Positions 8,837 to 16,698 of a stretch of DNA of 64,000 nt are shown here, in pieces. The position numbers and the translations under genes are program-made. Source of the DNA: Bosea sp. F3-2 (GTDB taxonomy: Bacteria > Pseudomonadota > Alphaproteobacteria > Rhizobiales > Beijerinckiaceae); contig NZ_CP042333.1 in NCBI RefSeq assembly GCF_008253865.1, positions 124,001 to 188,000 of the forward strand. The letters are read 5' to 3'. Positions within the stretch are counted from its first letter, which is position 1. Every line of letters begins with the position of its first letter. A model generated the notes under the pieces. That model ran no database searches. It was not told where the DNA came from and saw only the letters and a list, made by a program, of their open reading frames with translations.

Positions 8837-8854
8837 ACGCGGGAGTCGACCCTC

Positions 8855-9802
8855 ATGATGAGCTTTCTTGTGCGCAGAGGCCTGCAATCGCTCGGAGTGC
8901 TGTTCTGCGTCAGCCTCCTCGGCTTCCTGATCCTGCATCTCGCGCCGGGCGGCCCGCTCTCGCAATACGTCGCCGAGGGCGGCATGTCCCCCGAAGACGT
9001 GCTGCGGCTAGAGAAGCAGATGGGTCTCGATCGTCCGTTCATCGCCCAGTATCTCGACTGGCTGCTGCGGATGCTGCGGGGCGATTGGGGTAATTCCCTT
9101 CGCTCGAACGAGCCCGTCCTGACGGTGATCGGCGCCAGCCTCGGCGCAACGCTTCAGCTGATGGCGGCTGCCATGACGATATCGATCTTGCTCGGTGGCT
9201 GGATCGGCATCGTCAGCGGGCTGCGGCGCTACGGCACCTTCGACAATGTTGCGACGACCCTGTCGATGATAGCCGTATCCGTGCCGACCTTCTTCTTCGG
9301 CTTCATCGTCATCATCGTATTCTCCCTGAACCTGGGCTGGATCCCCTCCGGCGACAGGTTCACGGTCGGCGACGAATCGCTTTTGGACTATCTCCACCAT
9401 TTGATCGGTCCGGCCGTCGTGCTGAGCCTGGTCAGCGTGGCGACGTGGAGCCGCTACATGCGCGCCTCGGTGATCGACGTGCTGGGGCAGGATTTCGTGC
9501 GCACCGCCCGCTCCAAGGGTTTGTCGGCGCGGCGCATCCTGTACCGCCACGTGGCGAGGAACGCACTGCTTCCGATGATCTCGCTGATCGGACTGCACTT
9601 GCCGCAGCTCTTCGGCGGAGCACTGGTAACAGAGACGATCTTCACCTGGCCGGGCATCGGCCGCCTCTTCTACGACGCGATCCAGTATTCGGACTTCCCG
9701 GTGGTGATGGGCCTGCTCGTCTTCACGGCCATCGCCGTCCTGATCGGCAGCCTCATTGCCGACATCCTCTACGCCGTTGCCGATCCGAGGATCCAATTAT
9801 GA
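8855..9802 (+). CDS. ABC transporter permease, DppB type
   Basis: This is a 315-residue inner-membrane permease of the DppB/OppB class. It begins with the typical FLVRRGLQSLGVLFCVSLL first membrane helix and the periplasmic GGPLSQYV segment. The cytoplasmic EAA loop is in RTARSKGLSARRILYRHVARN, which would dock on an ATPase. It has about six membrane segments. The stop overlaps the next permease by ATGA. Confidence 0.9.
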   Translation: MMSFLVRRGLQSLGVLFCVSLLGFLILHLAPGGPLSQYVAEGGMSPEDVLRLEKQMGLDRPFIAQYLDWLLRMLRGDWGNSLRSNEPVLTVIGASLGATLQLMAAAMTISILLGGWIGIVSGLRRYGTFDNVATTLSMIAVSVPTFFFGFIVIIVFSLNLGWIPSGDRFTVGDESLLDYLHHLIGPAVVLSLVSVATWSRYMRASVIDVLGQDFVRTARSKGLSARRILYRHVARNALLPMISLIGLHLPQLFGGALVTETIFTWPGIGRLFYDAIQYSDFPVVMGLLVFTAIAVLIGSLIADILYAVADPRIQL

Positions 9803-10689
9803 CGCTGATCTCCACGGAGCCCTTCGCGGCGGCAGCACCGGGCCGGAAGACCGCGCTCAGGATTTTTCTCGGCAATCGACGCGCGGTCGTTGGTTCGCTC
9901 GCCATCGCGGCACTGACGATCGCCTGCATCTTCGGGCCAGCGCTGCTGCCTTACGGGGACACGCAGATCGATATGCGCGGCCGCTTCACGGCGCCGCTGA
10001 CCGGGAGCCATATCCTGGGAACAGACCAGCTCGGCCGCGACGTGCTCGCCAGGTTACTGATGGCGGGCCGCGTATCGCTCGGCGTCGGCGTTCTCTCGAT
10101 GCTATTCAGTATCGTGATCGGCTCGACGATCGGGCTGATCGCCGGCTATTACCGCGGCGTCGTCGGCGCGGTGCTGATGCGCATTGTCGACAGCTTCCTG
10201 TGCTTTCCCAGCATCTTCCTCTTGCTGGCCGTCTCCGCCTTCCTGAAGCCGGGCGTGACGACGATCGTCTTGCTGATCGCCTGCACGACCTGGATGGAGA
10301 TCGCCCGCATCGTCGAGGCGCAGGTCAGGGCCGTCCGCGATCTCGATTATGTTTATGCCGCGCGCGCCATGGGAGCCTCGAACGGGCGGATCATCTTCCG
10401 CTCCGTGCTGCCCAACGTTTTCTCGCCGATCATCGTAGCGTCGTCGCTGAAGGTGGCAGGCGCGATCCTGTCGGAATCCTATATCAGCTTCCTCGGCTTC
10501 GGCATCCAGCCGCCGACGCCGAGCTGGGGCAACATGCTCAATAACGCGCAGACCTATCTGACGAGCTATGCTTGGCTCGCCCTGCTGCCCGGCTCGATGA
10601 TCACGATCGCCGTCATCGGCTTTAACTTCATTGGCGACGGCCTGCGCGACGCGCTCGACCCCAAGCAGGAAACATCGACCCAACTCTAA
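9799..10689 (+). CDS. ABC transporter permease, DppC type
   Basis: This is a 296-residue DppC/OppC-class permease with the N-terminal extension typical of the family, HILGTDQLGRDVLARL and the EAA loop YAARAMGASNGRIIFRSVLPN. It pairs with the DppB-like protein. The start at 9799 is fixed by the ATGA overlap and a family-like N-terminus; the open frame extends further upstream only by chance. The transporter would need ATPases encoded elsewhere, because the next genes are a tautomerase and a regulator. Confidence 0.9.
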   Translation: MTLISTEPFAAAAPGRKTALRIFLGNRRAVVGSLAIAALTIACIFGPALLPYGDTQIDMRGRFTAPLTGSHILGTDQLGRDVLARLLMAGRVSLGVGVLSMLFSIVIGSTIGLIAGYYRGVVGAVLMRIVDSFLCFPSIFLLLAVSAFLKPGVTTIVLLIACTTWMEIARIVEAQVRAVRDLDYVYAARAMGASNGRIIFRSVLPNVFSPIIVASSLKVAGAILSESYISFLGFGIQPPTPSWGNMLNNAQTYLTSYAWLALLPGSMITIAVIGFNFIGDGLRDALDPKQETSTQL

Positions 10690-10750
10690 CCCCGATGCCG
10701 GGCTCCGAGCCGGAACCCCGCCATCCTACGCCGACCCGAACGAGGACCTC

Positions 10751-10969
10751 ATGCCGACGCTGCGTATCGAACTATCTCCCGGCCGAAGCCACGAACAGAA
10801 ATCCGCCTATGTCGAGCAGGTCACGAAACTGACCTCCGAGATCCTGAAATGCCCAGTCGAGTCGGTCGACGTGGTATTCGTCGAGATTGAAGGGTCGAAC
10901 TGGGCGCGTGGAGGCAGGTTCTTTGCCCAGCCCCGGCCGGCCGCGGCCCGTTCGGAAGCCGCGTCCTGA
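10751..10969 (+). CDS. 4-oxalocrotonate tautomerase-family protein
   Basis: This is a 72-residue tautomerase-superfamily protein. After removal of Met the chain begins with Pro1, the catalytic base, and Arg11 (PTLRIELSPGR) is present. The second half has VFVEIEGSNWARGG. The positions that are Arg39 and Phe50 in classical 4-oxalocrotonate tautomerase are Asp and Trp here, so the substrate is likely different, for instance another enol/keto acid or an imine/enamine. It lies 61 bases after the Dpp permeases and 155 bases before the GntR gene, apparently in the same transcription unit as pxpA and the transporter. Confidence 0.75.
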   Translation: MPTLRIELSPGRSHEQKSAYVEQVTKLTSEILKCPVESVDVVFVEIEGSNWARGGRFFAQPRPAAARSEAAS

Positions 10970-11079
10970 CGCGCGCAACGCCGGCCCATGACGGCGCCCC
11001 TTGCAACGGCTGAGGCAGGGCGATCGTCAATGTCGGCTGGGGATGGCGAGGTAGACACTTCGCCTTGCGACCGGAGCCG

Positions 11080-11108
11080 TTGGATACTAGAATTGTGGAA
11101 TGGATAAT
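11080..11108 (+). promoter_or_regulatory. Sigma-70-like promoter for GntR gene with repeated TGGATA
   Basis: TTGGAT (11080-11085), 17 bases, GATAAT (11103-11108) is a good -35/-10 pair. TGGATA occurs twice, at 11081 and 11101, exactly 20 bases apart and overlapping both promoter boxes, so it could be an autoregulatory operator. The promoter supports a start codon downstream of about 11115. Confidence 0.5.
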
Positions 11109-11124
11109 TTCTGGTGAGCGCGGG

Positions 11125-11790
11125 TTGAACGTGGACAGTCAAGCGGAAGCACGTCGGTCCGCAGCCGAGGATGTACGCGACCGGCTGCGACAAGCCATCC
11201 TAGACGGGGGCTATCCGGCCGGCACTCAACTGCGTCAGGAGGAGCTCGCGGAACGCTTCGGCACCAGCCGGATTCCGGTGCGGGAGGCGTTCCGGCAACT
11301 CGAGGCAGAGGGCTTGATCAAGCTGCTGCCCAACAAGGGGGCCACGGTCGCCGCGCTATCGTGGTCGGACGTGAACGAATTGTTGGAAATCAGGATCGGG
11401 CTGGAATGCCGGGCGCTCAGGCTCGCAATCCCGAACATGATCCAGGCCGATTTCGAGCAGGCCGCGGAAATCCTCGCGACCTACGATTCCGAGATCAGCC
11501 CGGTGCTGTGGAGCCAGATGAACTGGCGCTTCCACGAGACGCTCTATCTGCCTTGCAACCTGCCCAGGCTGATCGCGCTGATCGAGGGGAATTATGGCCA
11601 GCTTAGCCTGTACGACAGGACGCAGGTGTCGAAGGCATCCGGCAAGGACATCCCCCAGCAGGAGCATTTCGCGATTCTCGACGCCTGCCGCAGGGGCGCT
11701 GCGGACGAAGCCGTGAAGCTATTGGAGCAGCACATCGTCCACACACAGAAATCGCTGATGGCGGCCGCCCGTCGAAAGCGTTCGGCTTAG
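11125..11790 (+). CDS. GntR-family regulator with FCD domain
   Basis: This is a transcription factor of about 221 residues. The N-terminal winged HTH contains LRQAILDGGYPAGTQLRQEE then LAERFGTSRIPVREAFRQLE. The C-terminal FCD ligand domain has RIGLECRALRLAIPNM, NWRFHETLY and the metal/ligand histidines of the family (HFAILDACRRG). A TTG start at 11125 is preferred: GGTGAG lies six bases upstream and the only good promoter ends at 11108. FCD proteins usually sense small organic acids. By position it probably controls the pxpA-dpp-tautomerase run and/or the PrpD-type gene downstream. Confidence 0.85.
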   Translation: MNVDSQAEARRSAAEDVRDRLRQAILDGGYPAGTQLRQEELAERFGTSRIPVREAFRQLEAEGLIKLLPNKGATVAALSWSDVNELLEIRIGLECRALRLAIPNMIQADFEQAAEILATYDSEISPVLWSQMNWRFHETLYLPCNLPRLIALIEGNYGQLSLYDRTQVSKASGKDIPQQEHFAILDACRRGAADEAVKLLEQHIVHTQKSLMAAARRKRSA

Positions 11791-12310
11791 GACCGTTCCG
11801 ATCTGACGGCTCCGCGATTAGATCGACAAAACGCTCTCGATCGATCCGCTGCAAATGGGGAGCAGGGGCCGTCACTGGCAGTCGCCCTGTCCGGCTCAGG
11901 GGCGCGCTTCCGCCCGGGAGAAGTGCGACAGCTGTCGACAGATCGGCTCCTTCCAGGACGGACTGTCATTTCCGGAAGATCATGGGCTTGGTGGCGGTGG
12001 TGGAACTCTTTCCCAGAGCCACACTCACCATTCTCATTATCCATTCTCTCCAAACTGCATTCTTATACCATTCTCTGGATACATTTTCCGTAGTAGCGTT
12101 GTCGATGGCATCACCTCACCGGGGCTGAACTGAAACTCGCGTGTTGGACCCGCTTGGATGGAACCAGACGGCTCGAATTGCCTAACCGTCCAAATGCGCG
12201 GAGTTCACAGCCCGGCACAATAATCAACCGATCTAAATTATCGTATCGGCATCCAATACTCGATACGACATTTTTCCTTACTCAATACACCAACAGGAGA
12301 AAAATACCAC
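11791..12310 (+). promoter_or_regulatory. Long regulatory region before the MmgE/PrpD gene
   Basis: These 520 bases carry no supported gene. GC falls after about 12020. Two marked patterns stand out. CCATTCTC occurs as three direct copies at 12028-12035, 12041-12048 and 12068-12075, with the related CATTCTT at 12058. A perfect dyad TCGTATCG (12241-12248) / CGATACGA (12261-12268) lies 43 bases before the start codon. An AGGAG ribosome site ends about 11 bases before the ATG at 12311. Confidence 0.55.
12241..12268. promoter_or_regulatory. Perfect 8-bp dyad, likely operator of the PrpD-type gene
   Basis: TCGTATCG and CGATACGA are exact inverted repeats separated by 12 bases, so equivalent points are two helical turns apart. 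This is typical of a dimeric or tetrameric repressor or activator site. The neighbouring GntR protein is the obvious candidate, but this is inferred. Confidence 0.5.
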
Positions 12311-13678
12311 ATGAGGACAGCGACAGAAAAATTCTCCGAATTCGCCACGAGATTAACTTATGATCGCCTCCCTGGCGAAGTCAGAACACAAGTCAAGAAG
12401 CTTATTCTGGATACGATCGGCTGTTGTATCGGCGGCGCGTCGACGCCCTGGTCCCGGGTATCGACCCAATTCGTCCTGGACGAAGGCGGATCTGCCGAAG
12501 CCACCGTCATATGCGAAGGCCAGAAGGTACCAGCCGACTACGCGATGATGGCGAACGGAGCGCTGGCACACTCGCTGGACTTCGACGATGTCCACCACAG
12601 CTCCGCACTGCATATCGCCGGCGTGATCGCCCCGGCAGCAATCGCGACAGCCGAAAAGCTTGGGAGTACCGGAAAAGACATCATCACGGCTTTTGCAGCC
12701 GGCTTTGATGTCCAGCATCGTATCGGAATGGCTCTGGACCCCGTGGCGCATTACGCCCAAGGTTTCCATCCCACCTGTACCACGGGTCCGTTCGGCTCGG
12801 CGGTCACGGTGGGAAAGCTCTACGGGCTCGATCACGGCAAGATGGTCAATGCCCTAGGAATCGCTGGGAGCACCTCGTCCGGCCTGGAAGAAGTCGTAGA
12901 GGACGGCACCTGGACCGAACGTTTCCATTCCGGATTGGCCGCCTATCATGGCTCGCTGGCCGCGAAGCTCGCACGGCTCGGCTATACGGGACCGCGTACG
13001 ATCATCGAAGGGAAGCGGGGCTTCCTCCGCGGTTTCACCACCAACCCGCGGCCTCACGAGCTCGACAAGGAGCTCGGGGATGTCTTCGAGGTCATGAACA
13101 CGCAGATCAAGCTCTATGCCTGCTGCGGAACGTTCCAGTCTCCGATCGATGTCCTCCTGACCTTGATGGAAAAGCACCGGTTCAATGCGGAGGATGTCGA
13201 GGAGATCAAGGCGGGTGTGGGCTCGGATTTCTCGGCGACCCACCCTTATGATCCGGTTGATCTCTACGACGCGCAAATGAGCTTGCCGATTTCGCTGGCC
13301 ATCGCCGCATTCGAAAGGAAGGTCAGCGCCGGCGAGTTCACGATGGACAATGTTTCGCGTGAGGAGGTCAAGGCCTTCGCCAGGAAAGTGACGCGCTATA
13401 CGGACCCGGAGGTTCGCCAGGAGCACATCGAAGATCCCAGAAAGCTCGGCGTGATCCTGAACGTCAAATTGAAGAATGGGACGACTTTCAACGAACGCCA
13501 GTCCTTCCCGCCGGACGGGCCCGGGAACTGGGCGCCGAAAAAGGTCGAAGAGAAATTCCTCGACCTGGCTTCGCCCGTGATCGGGGATGCGAAAGCAACG
13601 CAAGCGCTGGACTTGCTGATGAGCCTCGAGGAGGCGCCCCAGATTACGGACATCACCAAGTTGTTCCGGCCGACCTGA
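12311..13678 (+). CDS. MmgE/PrpD-family protein
   Basis: This is a 455-residue member of the MmgE/PrpD family, which includes 2-methylcitrate dehydratase, cis-aconitate decarboxylase and several uncharacterised dehydratases or decarboxylases. The typical features are KKLILDTIGCCIGG, ALAHSLDFDDVHH with its Asp-Asp active-site motif, GFHPT (catalytic-loop region) and KLYACCGTFQSPID. PrpC, PrpB and a CoA ligase are absent nearby, so methylcitrate metabolism is unlikely. The context is pyroglutamate-type and keto-acid enzymes. It is a single gene with its own regulatory region and ends in a strong hairpin. Confidence 0.85.
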   Translation: MRTATEKFSEFATRLTYDRLPGEVRTQVKKLILDTIGCCIGGASTPWSRVSTQFVLDEGGSAEATVICEGQKVPADYAMMANGALAHSLDFDDVHHSSALHIAGVIAPAAIATAEKLGSTGKDIITAFAAGFDVQHRIGMALDPVAHYAQGFHPTCTTGPFGSAVTVGKLYGLDHGKMVNALGIAGSTSSGLEEVVEDGTWTERFHSGLAAYHGSLAAKLARLGYTGPRTIIEGKRGFLRGFTTNPRPHELDKELGDVFEVMNTQIKLYACCGTFQSPIDVLLTLMEKHRFNAEDVEEIKAGVGSDFSATHPYDPVDLYDAQMSLPISLAIAAFERKVSAGEFTMDNVSREEVKAFARKVTRYTDPEVRQEHIEDPRKLGVILNVKLKNGTTFNERQSFPPDGPGNWAPKKVEEKFLDLASPVIGDAKATQALDLLMSLEEAPQITDITKLFRPT

Positions 13679-13710
13679 CCGAGACCAGTGCGGGAATGCG
13701 GCTGTGCCGA

Positions 13711-13743
13711 CCTCCCCATGGAGCGACAGACTCTATGGGGAGG
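13711..13743 (+). terminator. Strong 13-bp hairpin after the PrpD-type gene
   Basis: Bases 13711-13723 (CCTCCCCATGGAG) pair with 13731-13743 around a seven-base loop with a single G-U pair. No T run follows, so it is either a terminator of the hairpin-only kind or an mRNA-stabilising 3' structure, between convergent transcription units. Confidence 0.55.
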
Positions 13744-13888
13744 CAAGAGCATGTCGGTTTTGCCGCAGACCGGGTCACGCCGTCCGAGAACGCGGATGAG
13801 ATCGCATCGCGATTAAGCGGCCAGCTCGCTATTGAGCCGGATTATCCGCGCTGTTCCGCTCAGACCATCGGCAATGGTGCCGCTGCCA

Positions 13889-14287
13889 TCATGCAACCCC
13901 GTCTAGCTCCGCCAGAGGTCTGCCGTAATCGACCTGTGCGCCCTGCTCCACCAGGAAGCGAAGAGATCGCGCAATTACGCCCGCCACGACGGGAAGAACG
14001 AGCATGCCGGCTACAACGAAGGCGACGGTATCTCCGTTCGCCACACCACCACCCGTCATAGGCAGGTCGCGCTCCTGCGCGGGGTGGCGCAACCAAAGCC
14101 GTCCCACCCCCGGGGAACGCAGGAGCTCGGTGCCGTCCCGAACACGGCCGAGAGCCGTTTCCACACGATGCGGTCCGCGGCCAGAAATGACAAGGCGGAG
14201 AGAAGCACGGTCCAAAATCGCCGATGCCAGGCCGGCCTCGCGCATCCGCCTCACTAACTCAGCCAGTTCCGCCGCGTGTATGCTCAT
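13889..14287 (-). CDS. Biotin-carboxyl-carrier-like protein lacking the biotinyl lysine
   Basis: This is a 132-residue protein with the two halves of a biotin carrier (AccB). The N-terminal part has AILDRASLRLVISG (family: element of ELEIEDGDLRVRV type). A middle stretch RSPGVGRLWLRHP corresponds to SPMVGTFY, and the C-terminal barrel GDTVAFVV-AGML-VLPVVAG-VEQGAQVDYGRPL matches the biotinyl domain. Where carriers have Glu-Ala-Met-Lys, this protein has Ala-Gly-Met-Leu (93-96), so it cannot be biotinylated at the usual site. Its ATG overlaps the pxpC stop by four bases, so it is made with the oxoprolinase subunits. A structural or regulatory role is inferred. Confidence 0.75.
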   Translation of the reverse strand: MSIHAAELAELVRRMREAGLASAILDRASLRLVISGRGPHRVETALGRVRDGTELLRSPGVGRLWLRHPAQERDLPMTGGGVANGDTVAFVVAGMLVLPVVAGVIARSLRFLVEQGAQVDYGRPLAELDGVA

Positions 14288-15282
14288 GACGCCATGGCCC
14301 TGAGTTGTGCCTCCGCCATTGCCCGCAACTGACCGAGATAGAATGCCGCCAGCCGATCGGCTTCCCGCGCCGCCGCGACGTCGCAGCGCACGAAACGCAG
14401 CGCCGTACCCGGACGCGCTTGGGCCAAACGCCATAGATCCGCTGCTATGACGTAACCGAGCTTTGGATAGCCTCCCGACGAATTGCCGTCGGCGAGCTGG
14501 ATGATCGGCTGCCCCGAAGGAGGCACCTGGATTACCCCCGGTACAAGGCCATGCGAGCGCATCTCGGTAGCCTCGAGCCGCATCAAGGGGTTCGTGCCCG
14601 AAAGACGGTATCCCATGCGGTTGCTCTGCGGGGTGACCGACCAGGCGGCCGACCAGAACTCGCGAAGCGATTCTTCGGTGAACTGCTCGTATTCCGCTGC
14701 CGGGATGACACGCAGCACGAGATCGCCCGGCCGGGCAGCGGTATGAGGCGGCAGCTTCATGAAAGCGGCCGGCGGGAACGCGCCGAACCCGGCCGCACTC
14801 GATTGCGGAGCCCCCTCGCAGGACCGGATCGGTAGCCGGTCGCCCAGGGCCAGGTTCCGCCCCTCATGGCCGCCGATCGCGAGGCGGCCATAGGTGCTGC
14901 GCGATCCCAGCACCTCCGGCACGTCGATGCCGCCTGTCACCGCAACGTAGGACCTGACGCCCAAGCGCGGGAAGCCCAGCGTCAGCGTCTGCCCTGCATT
15001 GACGGGCACGCTCCACCAGGGCGGGAGCCGGCGCCCGTCGAGCGTCGCGTCGCAAGCGGCGCCGGTAACGGCAAGACGCGTCGGCACATGGAAGCGCACA
15101 ACGAACGGAAATAGCTGGACCTCGATCCCCGCGGCGCCCGGCTCGTTGCCGAGAAGCGCGTTCCCGGCGGCGAGCGCCAGCGCGTCCATCGCTCCCGAGG
15201 CATTGATGCCGTAGCGGCGATAGCCGAAGCGTCCGAGGTCTTGCACCGAATTCAGCGCGGCCGTCTGCACGATTTCGATCAT
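14284..15282 (-). CDS. pxpC: 5-oxoprolinase subunit C (KipA family), copy 1
   Basis: This is a 332-residue biotin-dependent-carboxyltransferase-like protein of the KipA/PxpC family. It starts MIEIVQTAALNSVQDLGRFG, the family signature, and continues with the GGIDVPEVLGSRSTYGR segment, SNRMGYRL and the late QVPPSGQPIIQLADGNSSGG motif. With PxpA and PxpB it completes ATP-dependent 5-oxoproline (or a related lactam) hydrolysis in the cytoplasm. It overlaps pxpB and the downstream carrier-like gene by ATGA-type junctions. The matching pxpA would be the gene at 6326 or the one at 27742. Confidence 0.9.
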   Translation of the reverse strand: MIEIVQTAALNSVQDLGRFGYRRYGINASGAMDALALAAGNALLGNEPGAAGIEVQLFPFVVRFHVPTRLAVTGAACDATLDGRRLPPWWSVPVNAGQTLTLGFPRLGVRSYVAVTGGIDVPEVLGSRSTYGRLAIGGHEGRNLALGDRLPIRSCEGAPQSSAAGFGAFPPAAFMKLPPHTAARPGDLVLRVIPAAEYEQFTEESLREFWSAAWSVTPQSNRMGYRLSGTNPLMRLEATEMRSHGLVPGVIQVPPSGQPIIQLADGNSSGGYPKLGYVIAADLWRLAQARPGTALRFVRCDVAAAREADRLAAFYLGQLRAMAEAQLRAMAS

Positions 15283-15983
15283 GCGACGACGCTTTCGATG
15301 CGGAAGCGGATTCGGTCCCCCAGGGCCAGCAGGAACGGCGGCTCTCGGTTCAGGTCGAACGGCACTGGCGCATCGGGCACATGGCCGATGACATGCCAGC
15401 CGGTCGGAGCGGTCGCCGCGGGTACGCCCGGCCGTTGTGGTGTCCCAAGTCCCGCCTGCCCTCCACCGATGCTGATGTTGCTGCCGACCGGCCGCATGAC
15501 CGGCACCTGCCGGCGCGGTGTGAACAGGCGCGGGTCGAGCCCGAAAAGGAACCCGAAGCCCGGCCCGGTGCCGGGCGCGAACACCACGTATTCGGGCGCC
15601 GCGTGAAGCTCCGCGACCTCCTTCGGCGACAGACCGTGAAAAGCTGCGAAATCCGGCATGTCGATGCCGCGCTCGCCGCCATAGACGACCCCCATCTCGA
15701 TCGTCCGTCCCCGCACGCGTCCCGGCCGCGTATCGGCCCAACGCTTGAGAAGTTCCGCGGCAAAGGCGTCGGCATCGACAGCAAGCGGGTCCAGGAGCAC
15801 GAGAAGACTGTTCATGCCGGGATGCGTGTCAAGGACGCCGCTAAGGTCGCGGACGCGCTCGCTCAACGACCAGATCCGCTCCTGCGTCGGGAGAGACAGC
15901 GGTCCTTCTGCATCGAGCAACACTGCGGATGCTCCGCAAAGGCTGACGCGGGGCGCCGCCAGATTCATGAGGGACGTCGACAT
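15279..15983 (-). CDS. pxpB: 5-oxoprolinase subunit B (KipI family), copy 1
   Basis: This is a 234-residue KipI/PxpB protein (allophanate-hydrolase subunit 1 fold). Recognisable parts are MGVVYGGERGIDMPDFAAF, the helix with HAAPEYVVF, the GFGFLFGLDPRLFTPRR loop and the GGGQAGLGT/PTGWHVIG tail. The start at 15983 is chosen for a family-like length; a second Met at 15968 is possible and neither has a strong ribosome site. The stop overlaps the pxpC ATG. It leads a three-gene minus-strand unit pxpB-pxpC-carrier-like. Confidence 0.88.
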   Translation of the reverse strand: MSTSLMNLAAPRVSLCGASAVLLDAEGPLSLPTQERIWSLSERVRDLSGVLDTHPGMNSLLVLLDPLAVDADAFAAELLKRWADTRPGRVRGRTIEMGVVYGGERGIDMPDFAAFHGLSPKEVAELHAAPEYVVFAPGTGPGFGFLFGLDPRLFTPRRQVPVMRPVGSNISIGGGQAGLGTPQRPGVPAATAPTGWHVIGHVPDAPVPFDLNREPPFLLALGDRIRFRIESVVA

Positions 15984-16237
15984 GCGCGTGATACTCGGCC
16001 GGTCGTCCGGCTTGCTTCGGCATGCCGGACGGGGGGTCATCGGTCTGTGGCCCCGGCTGCCCACCGCAGCCCGAACCTGTCATTCGGTGCTTATCATCCT
16101 GTTCCCGCCCGTCCCGAGGCAAATGATAGGAACAACGGGCCGGGAGATAAGAACTGGGAGACGAGACGGGGCGGTCGAAGGCGGAAGCGGGTTCCCACTC
16201 TCTCAAGCACGCCCTCGTGCGAGCTGCTGACCTGCAG

Positions 16238-16588
16238 CTATTTCGCCGCCTGCACAACCATCTCGATCAAGATCGGCTTGCGCGCCATGGGCGCCTGCAC
16301 GGTGGCCCGAGTCGGGGCATGGTCGGGGTCGGTCCACTTGTCCCAGACCGTGTTCATGGCGTCGAAGTCGCGATCGATATTGGCCAAGAAGACCTGCACG
16401 GCGAGTATTTTGCCCTTGTGCGTTCCCGCCTTAGCCAGGACGGCGTCGATCCTGTCGAGTACCTGCTGGGTCTGCCCCTCGATGCCGACATCGCGGTTCG
16501 GTGCGGTCAGCCCGGAGACGTAGACGACGTTGTTGAACTCGATGTATTCGCTGGCGCGCGGCTTGGAGCCGACGTGAACGATTTCCAT
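16238..16588 (-). CDS. RidA-family enamine/imine deaminase
   Basis: This is a 116-residue RidA (YjgF/YER057c/UK114) protein. It shows SGLTAPNRD, the central helix QTQQVLDRIDAVLAKAG and the conserved Arg in APTRATVQAPM, needed to bind the carboxylate of 2-imino acids. RidA enzymes hydrolyse reactive enamines/imines released by PLP enzymes and amino-acid oxidases. An AGGAG site precedes the ATG. It sits downstream of four FAD amine/amino-acid oxidoreductases, so it most likely hydrolyses their imine products to keto acids plus ammonia. Confidence 0.9.
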   Translation of the reverse strand: MEIVHVGSKPRASEYIEFNNVVYVSGLTAPNRDVGIEGQTQQVLDRIDAVLAKAGTHKGKILAVQVFLANIDRDFDAMNTVWDKWTDPDHAPTRATVQAPMARKPILIEMVVQAAK

Positions 16589-16698
16589 TGCGTTTCTCCT
16601 GGTTATGTAGTGGTGAAGTACGTATCCAACTCCGCTTGTTACCCCGCTGGCGCCGGCATGGATGCGTTCGGACAGGTTGCCGCACCGCCAAAATCTGC

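Noticed and set aside
9445..9798. Longer start for the DppC-like permease
   Set aside because: It lies inside the DppB-like gene in another frame; the family N-terminus begins at 9799.
14288..14434. Longer start for the carrier-like gene
   Set aside because: It would lie inside pxpC; the ATGA overlap at 14284-14287 gives the natural start.
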